This document shows positions 17,421-22,746 of a DNA stretch of 22,746 nt, in pieces; position 1 is the stretch's first letter; each line of letters opens with the position of its first letter. Position numbers and translations under genes: made by a program. Below the pieces are notes generated by a model. The model saw only the letters and a list, made by a program, of their open reading frames with translations. It did no database searches and was not told the DNA's origin. This DNA comes from Gammaproteobacteria bacterium (lineage in GTDB: Bacteria > Pseudomonadota > Gammaproteobacteria > Xanthomonadales > Wenzhouxiangellaceae), in the NCBI GenBank assembly GCA_003561495.1, contig PWWM01000023.1:1-22746 (forward strand), in the 5' to 3' direction.

Positions 17421-17882
17421 TCAAATCCAGCGTCGCACTCGGCGACAGTAAGCGTCAAACTCCGGACCGAACCTGGCGCGCAAAGCGCGCTCTTCGGGAA
17501 TAATCTGGAATCGCGTGATCCAGATCACGAACAGTGCCGGCCCAACGAGTGCCAATGGTGCAGTCAGCCACAGTGCCCAGGCCAGCAACACCAGCAACAT
17601 ACCCAGATACATCGGGTTGCGGCTGAATCGGTAGATGCCCGAACTGACCAGCGCCGTCGACTTTTCCGGCATGAACGGGTTGACCGTGGTTTCGGCACGA
17701 TGGAAGGACACCACTCCGGCCAGAGCAACTGCCAGCCCGGAAAGCGTCATCAGGATCGCCAGCGACAGTCGCACCGGGATGGCCAACTCCAGTACGGGAC
17801 CCTGCCTTGCAAGCACCCACATGATCAGTGCCGCCAAACCCGCAACCAGCGGCGGGGGCAACATCAACTCCAGTCGTTTCAT
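17421..17882 (-). CDS. Isoprenylcysteine carboxyl methyltransferase-like membrane protein
   Basis: This 153-aa protein has about four membrane segments. The C-terminal signature of the ICMT/PEMT group is present: SSGIYRFSRNPMYLGMLL then EERALRARFGPEFDAYCRRV. These bind S-adenosylmethionine in the family; bacterial members act on small lipids or isoprenoids and are mostly uncharacterised. I start at the ATG at 17882, just before the first hydrophobic helix. A longer frame from 17930 would add 16 polar residues and overlap the divergent gene start. No strong ribosome site is visible. Confidence 0.82.
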   Translation of the reverse strand: MKRLELMLPPPLVAGLAALIMWVLARQGPVLELAIPVRLSLAILMTLSGLAVALAGVVSFHRAETTVNPFMPEKSTALVSSGIYRFSRNPMYLGMLLVLLAWALWLTAPLALVGPALFVIWITRFQIIPEERALRARFGPEFDAYCRRVRRWI

Positions 17883-17928
17883 TGGGACCGATCTCGTGCC
17901 GTCCATTGATTGTTCGGGGTAGCATGGC

Positions 17929-19104
17929 ATGACTCAACATGCGTTCACAACGCAATCAGCAAGCATGTCTGACTCGGCCGGAAAATACTTTTCAGCGGAA
18001 CACCGTGGCAGCCCGCGCATCACCAGCCTGGACTGCCTGCGCGGCCTGGCCATTGTCGGTACGCTGGGCACCAACATCTGGGCCTTTTCCTACCTGGGGG
18101 GAGACCTCGAGGTGATGTTCGGGCCGAAGGAATGGTGGTCAGACCTGAATGACTTTCTGCTGGCGCTGACGCTTTACCTGACCAATGGCAAATTCCTCGG
18201 GCTACTGGCCATCCTGTTCGGGGTCGGACTGCAGCTGCAATTGCGCTCGGCAGTCAGGCACGGCGCACGATTCGCCCCGCGCTATGCATGGCGCAATCTT
18301 CTGTTGCTGGGTATCGGCTTTATCCACTTTGCGCTCGTGTACGGCTATGACATTCTGATGGGATACGCGCTGGCCTCGCTGATCGTCATGGGCCTGGCCA
18401 TCGGCGGACGCGTACACCTGATTTCCGGCATGATCGCGGCGCTGGCACTCCATGTGCTCATTTATGGTCTGGTCTGCCTGGTCATCGACCCATCCGGACA
18501 AGACCCCATCTCTGATCACATCAGCCAGGTGCTGGCCACCGCCAGTTACTCCGAAACGGTCTGGTTGCGAATGGACCTGGCGCTTTACTTCCGTTTCGAA
18601 GTCATTACCCTGCTCGGCCTGAATACCGTTCTGATGGGACTCGGCGTGTTGCTCACCCGCGCCGGCCTGTTCGATGGTCGGGAGAACGGTCGACAACTGG
18701 CCCGCCGCCTGGTGATCATCGGCCTGGTCATCGGTGTACCGCTCAACCTGGCCAGCTTCTATCCCGATGCGCGCGTGGCCATGGCCGCCCGGTACTTTTT
18801 CGCCCCGCTGATGTCCCTGGCCTACCTGGGCCTGGGCGTACTGCTGTTCCAGGTCGTTCGCGGCCCGATCACCCGCGCGCTGGAAGTGGTCGGGCGCACT
18901 GCCCTGACCTGCTACATTCTGCAAAACCTGCTGGCAGCGATCGTCTTTTACGGCTGGGGGCTGGGTATGAAAGGCCAATTCAACGCTCCCGGCACGTTGA
19001 TGGCCTGGCTACTGATCACCCTGACCTACACCGCCCTCATGGCGCTGTGGCTGCGCTGGTTCAGGCAAGGGCCAGTGGAGTGGGCCTGGCGCAGGCTGGC
19101 CTGA
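17929..19104 (+). CDS. DUF418 family membrane protein
   Basis: This 391-aa polytopic protein has the typical start RITSLDCLRGLAIVGTL of the YeiB-like DUF418 group, then about ten hydrophobic helices. The C-terminal DUF418 domain is recognisable in VVGRTALTCYILQNLL and in WLRWFRQGPVEWAWRRL at the end. These proteins are related to membrane acyltransferases in topology; function is unknown. The ATG at 17929 has GGGG nine bases upstream. An internal ATG at 17965 is an alternative. It is divergent from the methyltransferase-like gene and ends 14 bases from the convergent hspQ. Confidence 0.88.
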   Translation: MTQHAFTTQSASMSDSAGKYFSAEHRGSPRITSLDCLRGLAIVGTLGTNIWAFSYLGGDLEVMFGPKEWWSDLNDFLLALTLYLTNGKFLGLLAILFGVGLQLQLRSAVRHGARFAPRYAWRNLLLLGIGFIHFALVYGYDILMGYALASLIVMGLAIGGRVHLISGMIAALALHVLIYGLVCLVIDPSGQDPISDHISQVLATASYSETVWLRMDLALYFRFEVITLLGLNTVLMGLGVLLTRAGLFDGRENGRQLARRLVIIGLVIGVPLNLASFYPDARVAMAARYFFAPLMSLAYLGLGVLLFQVVRGPITRALEVVGRTALTCYILQNLLAAIVFYGWGLGMKGQFNAPGTLMAWLLITLTYTALMALWLRWFRQGPVEWAWRRLA

Positions 19105-19118
19105 GTGTAGTGGCCCGT

Positions 19119-19442
19119 TCAATGCAAGTGGCTTGATCGAGAATAGCGGCCACGCTCGAACTGGTCGAAAAACTGCCCCAGCGCCGGATGGCTGATCTGG
19201 TGACCGGACGGATCGGGCTCCAGGTGCTGTTCGGCCACGTAGGTCGAATGCTCGGCCCCGTCGACCAGCACGTGGTACCAGGGACGGTCTTTCGGGGGGC
19301 GGCTGACCGCCATTTGCTCATACCATTCCTCGGTGCCTGAAAACACCGGGTCGACATCGACGATCACACCCCGGTAGTCGTATTTCTTGTGGTGGATGAT
19401 CTGGCCAATGCTGAATTTCGGTTGAGTCGGTTGCTGGCTCAT
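19119..19442 (-). CDS. hspQ: Heat shock protein HspQ
   Basis: This 107-aa protein matches the HspQ/YccV family: FSIGQIIHHKKYDYRGVIVDVDPVF at the N-terminus (core KYDYRGVIVDVDP), then PWYHVLVDGAEHSTYVAEQHLEPD. In E. coli, HspQ enhances Lon-mediated proteolysis and binds hemimethylated oriC DNA. The start at 19442 is preceded by GAGAAAG. The same frame is open upstream to 19676, but that part is a translation of the palindromic repeat and is not protein. The gene is convergent with the DUF418 gene. Confidence 0.9.
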   Translation of the reverse strand: MSQQPTQPKFSIGQIIHHKKYDYRGVIVDVDPVFSGTEEWYEQMAVSRPPKDRPWYHVLVDGAEHSTYVAEQHLEPDPSGHQISHPALGQFFDQFERGRYSRSSHLH

Positions 19443-19494
19443 CAATCTTTCTCTGTGTACTTTTTTCTTTGTAAGGGCAAAAAACCAAGAACTC

Positions 19495-19570
19495 ACCACA
19501 GAGGCACGGAGGTCACAGAGAAAGACAATAGAGTTACTTCTTTTCTCTGTGTCCTCTGTGCCTCTGTGGT
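19495..19570. repeat. Large palindromic repeat with 29-bp arms
   Basis: Arms 19495-19523 and 19542-19570 pair over 29 positions with two non-Watson-Crick positions, around an 18-base loop. The arms are made of CACAGAGG-like words. The sequence lies between the M19 dipeptidase stop and hspQ. The same kind of sequence turns up in many environmental bacterial genomes and is often mistranslated as an HRGTEDTE peptide. It could end or stabilise the dipeptidase message. Confidence 0.9.
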
Positions 19571-19650
19571 CTGCTCTTCTTGTTTCTTTCGCAACAGCAG
19601 GCCCTGATTCGAGTTCGGGCACTCTTTGGTGAATTCCATGCTTTGTTGCA

Positions 19651-20907
19651 TTATTCCAGGTCGGTAATGCGCACATCAGAGGGCGGACGTTCGGCCTGGA
19701 GTCTCTCGGCCGTGGCCTCGGCCTGGCGCATGACCCGAAGCGCGTTGTTGCCGATGATTCCGGCCAGCTCCGCGTCGCTGTAATCTCGGCGGATCAGTTC
19801 GGCAATCAAAGCCGGATAGGTGGAGGCATCCTCCAGTCCCTCGGGCACGGTGGTGATGCCGTCGTAGTCACCGCCAATGCCGATGTATTCACTGCCGATG
19901 CGATCGCGGATGTAGTCAATATGATCCGCGACGTCGGACAGTGTCGCGATTCGTTGGGGATTGTCCTTCAGCCAGGCGTCCATGCCCGCTTCAACGGCAT
20001 CGGGATTCCCGGGGTGCAGACTTTGAAGGCGTGAGCGCTCGGCAGCGCGCCGGGCGCCCCACTGGCGCAATGGCTCGTTCACGAAGCTCGGCACGAAGGT
20101 CACCATGACGATGCCGCCATTGTCCGGCAGGCGGTCAAGCACATCATCAGGCACGTTGCGCGCGTGCGGGGTCACGCCCATGGCCGAGGAGTGCGAAAAA
20201 ATGACCGGCGCTTCGGAGACATCCAGGGCGTCATGCATGACTGCCGGGCTGACATGCGACAGATCGACAAGCATGCCCAATCGATTCATCTCGCGCACGA
20301 CTTCCTTGCCGAACGCGTTGAGACCGTCATGGCGCGGATCGTCGGTGGCTGCATCGGCCCAGTCATGGGCCTGCCAATGGGTCAACGTCAGATAACGCGC
20401 TCCCAGTTCGTGGAACATGCGCAACACCGCCAGGGAGTTGTTGATCACATGACCGCCTTCCATGCCGAGCAGGGAAGCGACATGCCCCTCGGAAAAGGCC
20501 GCTTCGAGCTCGTCGGCGGTCGTGACGAACTTCAGTTCGTCATGGGCGTCGATCAGGCGATGGGCAATGTCGAATTGCTCGAGCTGAACGCGCACCGCCT
20601 CGTCACCGGAATATCTCGGCGGCACGTAAATGGACCAGAATTGTCCACCGACGCGCCCGGACCGCAAGCGGTCCAGATCGGTATGCATGGGTGGATCCAG
20701 TTGACGAGTATCGCCGGCGAAGTCGATTTCGGCCAGGCGATTGTCAACCCGGGCGCGATACTGCCAGGGCACATCATTGTGACCATCGATCAATGGTGTT
20801 TCAGCCAGCAGCTCCAGCGCGCGCTGATACTCGGGGGAATGGTCGTCGGCTGCGACCGGGCTGGCCAGCAACAATAAGATTGCGGGGATGAAGTACTTCA
20901 AATTCAT
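19651..20907 (-). CDS. Exported M19 family (renal-type) membrane dipeptidase
   Basis: The 418-aa protein has a signal peptide ending near SPVAA-DD. Zinc ligands of the M19 family are all present: H43 and D45 in LIDGHNDVPW, E150 in LLGMEGGH, H218 in VDLSHVSP and H239 in IFSHSSA. The family cleaves dipeptides, including those with D-residues at the C-terminal position, and works in the periplasm here. Its ATG overlaps the P1 peptidase stop by ATGA, so the two are translationally coupled. Together they suggest periplasmic turnover of short, possibly unusual peptides (inference). Confidence 0.95.
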   Translation of the reverse strand: MNLKYFIPAILLLLASPVAADDHSPEYQRALELLAETPLIDGHNDVPWQYRARVDNRLAEIDFAGDTRQLDPPMHTDLDRLRSGRVGGQFWSIYVPPRYSGDEAVRVQLEQFDIAHRLIDAHDELKFVTTADELEAAFSEGHVASLLGMEGGHVINNSLAVLRMFHELGARYLTLTHWQAHDWADAATDDPRHDGLNAFGKEVVREMNRLGMLVDLSHVSPAVMHDALDVSEAPVIFSHSSAMGVTPHARNVPDDVLDRLPDNGGIVMVTFVPSFVNEPLRQWGARRAAERSRLQSLHPGNPDAVEAGMDAWLKDNPQRIATLSDVADHIDYIRDRIGSEYIGIGGDYDGITTVPEGLEDASTYPALIAELIRRDYSDAELAGIIGNNALRVMRQAEATAERLQAERPPSDVRITDLE

Positions 20908-22046
20908 TTCCTTGCTTTCTCCAGTAAATCCATGATGTCCTTGACCGGCAATGCTTCAATGCGCCGTCCCTGATGACCGGTCATGGTTTCGGCCATGAGC
21001 AGCGAGTTGACAATCGCCTCTTCGGTGGCCTCCACGGCAGCCAGAAACAGCGGCGTCATTGCGGCATTCGATAATTCAGTCAGTTCGTGACGGTCACGAC
21101 CATCGTGTTCAATACGAACCGACTTGGCGGTGGAAAAGGCGATCACGTAGTCGCCCGAGCCATTGGCCATGAATCCGCCGACCCGCCCCACGCCCAGCAA
21201 CGCCCGCTTGGCCAGTCGTTCCAGATTGCGAGCCATCACCGGCGCATCGGTGGCCACGATGATCATGATCGAGCCATCGTCATCTTCAGGCGTGTAAGGC
21301 ACATGATCGGCCAGGTAGTGACGGCCCAGTGCTTCACCCACGCGTATTCCGTCAATGGCCAGCACACCGCCAAAATTCGACTGCACCAGCACACCCAGGG
21401 TGTAACCACCCTCGGAAGCCGGCAGGACCCGCGAACTGGTGCCGATACCGGCCTTGAAACCCAGCGCCCGGGTTCCTGTACCGGCGCCCACATTACCCTC
21501 GACCACCGGCCCGCCGTCGGCCGATTCAATGGCTTCCCTGACATGTTCGGGTGTGATGACACGGGCGCGAATATCGTTGAGATACCCATCATTGGTCTCG
21601 CCAACCACGGCATTGACCGAGCGCACGTCCTCGTTGCCGGCCAGACCCAGAACCCAATCAGCCAGCCCGTGAGCTGCCTGGTAGACACTCAGGGTGTTGG
21701 TCAGGACAATCGGAGTTTCCAGTTCCCCCAGCTCCTGCACCTGACTCAATCCAACCGCCTTGCCGAAACCGTTGCCGACATACGCCGCGGCCGGCACCCG
21801 ATCGATGAACGGATTGCCGTCATGGGGAAGGATGGCGGTCACTCCGGTGCGTACGGACTCTCCTTCGATGAGCGTGACCTGACCCACTTTGACCCCGGCC
21901 ACGTCGGTGATGGCGTTGTGCGGGCCGGGCGCGAGAATGCCAATCTCCACACCCAGGTCGCGGGCACGCTCGGAGGCATGGCTTGAGGCCGTGTAAAGGC
22001 TGGACATGATGATCAGTGCGCTTAGAGAAAAAATCAGCTTGTTCAT
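20904..22046 (-). CDS. Exported P1 family (DmpA-like, S58) aminopeptidase
   Basis: The 380-aa protein has an N-terminal signal peptide and then RDLGVEIGILAPGPHNAITDVAGVKVGQ (core GPHNAITDVAGVKVG), the family hallmark. It is an N-terminal nucleophile enzyme made as one chain that cuts itself. The expected cleavage is at G258-S259 in EDDDGSIMIIVATDAP, leaving Ser 259 as the nucleophile. Family members release N-terminal D-Ala, glycine or beta-amino acids from peptides. It is the first gene of the pair with the M19 dipeptidase, with a four-base overlap. No strong ribosome site precedes the ATG at 22046. Confidence 0.95.
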   Translation of the reverse strand: MNKLIFSLSALIIMSSLYTASSHASERARDLGVEIGILAPGPHNAITDVAGVKVGQVTLIEGESVRTGVTAILPHDGNPFIDRVPAAAYVGNGFGKAVGLSQVQELGELETPIVLTNTLSVYQAAHGLADWVLGLAGNEDVRSVNAVVGETNDGYLNDIRARVITPEHVREAIESADGGPVVEGNVGAGTGTRALGFKAGIGTSSRVLPASEGGYTLGVLVQSNFGGVLAIDGIRVGEALGRHYLADHVPYTPEDDDGSIMIIVATDAPVMARNLERLAKRALLGVGRVGGFMANGSGDYVIAFSTAKSVRIEHDGRDRHELTELSNAAMTPLFLAAVEATEEAIVNSLLMAETMTGHQGRRIEALPVKDIMDLLEKARK

Positions 22047-22135
22047 TGTAAAGCTTCGGTATTGGAAAGCTCGATGCGAGCAGCCATTATGCAGCGGGCT
22101 CGAAAAACCTGCAGGGCATCAGGCCGGCGGCGGAA

Positions 22136-22364
22136 TCAGCCCCCGGGATCCCCCTCGAGGGCAATGACCCGCCCTTGCTGCATCACAGCGGCACATTGCA
22201 ACTCGGTGGTCTCGTAGCGCTGCCAGCTGATGCGCTTGAAGACCTCCAGCAAAGTGATCGACGGCACCACCAGGGGTGTGGTGTCTTCGATGGCATCAGC
22301 GCAATGTCCGGCGTTCGGACCGTCGGCAAAGTATTCCAACCAGTCCGAGGTCGACGACGTTCAT
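22136..22364 (-). pseudogene. VapC-like PIN toxin remnant, frameshifted and truncated
   Basis: From the ATG at 22364 the frame begins MNVVD as in VapC toxins. The next part of the PIN domain (WLEYFADGPNAGHCADAIED, then VVPSITLLEVFKRISWQRYE) continues in a different frame. The break lies at about 22344-22349: seven bases where a multiple of three is needed. The second part stops at 22136 after about 75 PIN residues, against roughly 130 in an intact toxin, so the later acidic residues are gone. The toxin should be inactive. The first acidic residue of the PIN site (Asp in MNVVD) survives but in the wrong frame. Confidence 0.75.
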
Positions 22365-22746
22365 GTTTTCGTAGACGCGATCATCATCGCGCGGGACGCG
22401 CGTATCCAGGCCCGTCAGCGACCCGCGCAGGCTCTTGGCGGCACGCAGCGGGATCAGCTCGATGCGGTCGTTGAACTGCACGACCTGCAGCCGAGTGCCG
22501 GGCTTGAGGTGCAGGGCGCCCGCCAGCTCGCGGATGACCGACTCCGTGATCTCGTCTTGCAGGCCCAGAACATCCAAGATGGACCCGTGATAGCTCTGCC
22601 CCCAGAGCTCGAAACCGTTGTGGCCGTCGACCAGGCTGACATGAACGCGCACGTTGTCGTTATCACGCTGGATGGAGCCTTCCAGCAGATAGGACACATT
22701 GAGGGCTCGGGCGATTTTCGGCAGTCGACGGCCGAGCATCCGGGCA
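22296..22746 (-). pseudogene. TolB-like regulator domain fused in frame to a VapB-like antitoxin tail, 5' end off the window
   Basis: Open from the right edge. The first part (IARALNVSYLLEGSIQRDND, then GFELWGQSYHGSILDVLGLQDEI) matches the TolB-like domain found in cyclase/TPR and winged-helix regulators. From ALHLKPGTRLQVVQ onward it becomes an AbrB/MazE-type antitoxin C-terminus (FNDRIELIPLRAAKSLRGSL, DTRVPRDDDR). The switch is around 22505-22520. The antitoxin lacks its N-terminal DNA-binding half, and the frame then runs without a stop into the vapC start and ends at 22296. It looks like a deletion junction between two unrelated genes rather than a working protein. The part beyond the window is unknown. 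Confidence 0.65.

Noticed and set aside
19389..19607. Plus-strand frame over the palindrome
   Set aside because: Same artefact from the opposite arm of the palindrome.
19443..19676. N-terminal extension of HspQ (frame open to 19676)
   Set aside because: The extra peptide (HRGTEDTEKRS) is a translation of the palindromic repeat; HspQ proteins start at the MSQQ position.
22138..22160. Polylinker-like run of restriction sites (CCCGGG, GGATCC, CTCGAG) suggesting vector sequence
   Set aside because: The order does not match a common vector and the bases continue smoothly into the VapC remnant; chance in GC-rich DNA is more likely.

Overview
The window looks like chromosomal DNA of a GC-rich Gammaproteobacterium. 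The pyruvate dehydrogenase (PDH) operon uses the homodimeric E1 typical of that class, and there are a VolA/Pla-1-type lipoprotein lipase, a DUF1302/DUF1329 pair and hspQ. The many small dispersed repeats resemble what I associate with Xanthomonadales/Wenzhouxiangella-like genomes, but this placement is inference. No rRNA, tRNA, CRISPR array, prophage or intact insertion sequence was found, and no gene-free stretch exceeds 300 bases.

Layout. (1) 1-5623, minus strand: a three-gene unit reading lipase lipoprotein -> DUF1302 outer-membrane beta-barrel -> DUF1329 lipoprotein. The last gene runs off the left edge and carries an unusual Ala/Glu/Arg-rich coiled-coil insert encoded by 102-bp tandem repeats. 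It is a plausible surface lipid or hydrophobic-compound acquisition system. (2) 5740-8526, plus strand: a DASS/SLC13 anion symporter and an NRAMP-like transporter lacking the canonical metal-binding motifs. (3) 8606-15287, minus strand: the PDH operon aceE-aceF-(retropepsin-like aspartic protease)-lpdA, ending convergently with the transporter in an array of 7-bp repeats. (4) 15504-16387, minus strand: a DUF2089 zinc-ribbon/HTH protein overlapping a YIP1-family membrane protein, divergent from (5) an exported alpha/beta hydrolase at 16488-17414. (6) An isoprenylcysteine-methyltransferase-like membrane protein (minus) divergent from a DUF418 membrane protein (plus). (7) 19119-22046, minus strand: a P1 (DmpA-like) peptidase overlapping an M19 membrane dipeptidase, then a 29-bp-arm palindromic repeat and hspQ. 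(8) 22136-22746: a decayed junction where a TolB-like regulator domain is fused in frame to a VapB-like antitoxin tail, followed by a frameshifted, truncated VapC.

The most notable feature is the repeat load of the PDH operon. Several different 7-bp tandem repeats, all with period 7, lie between genes, across the lpdA stop codon, and inside the interdomain linkers of both AceF and LpdA. Three REP-like hairpins share a GTAG foot and a trailing GGAC; one is inside the aceF reading frame and another is a nested composite between aceE and aceF. The repeats fall where protein sequence is tolerant (linkers, tails), so the linkers appear to be largely built from repeat DNA.
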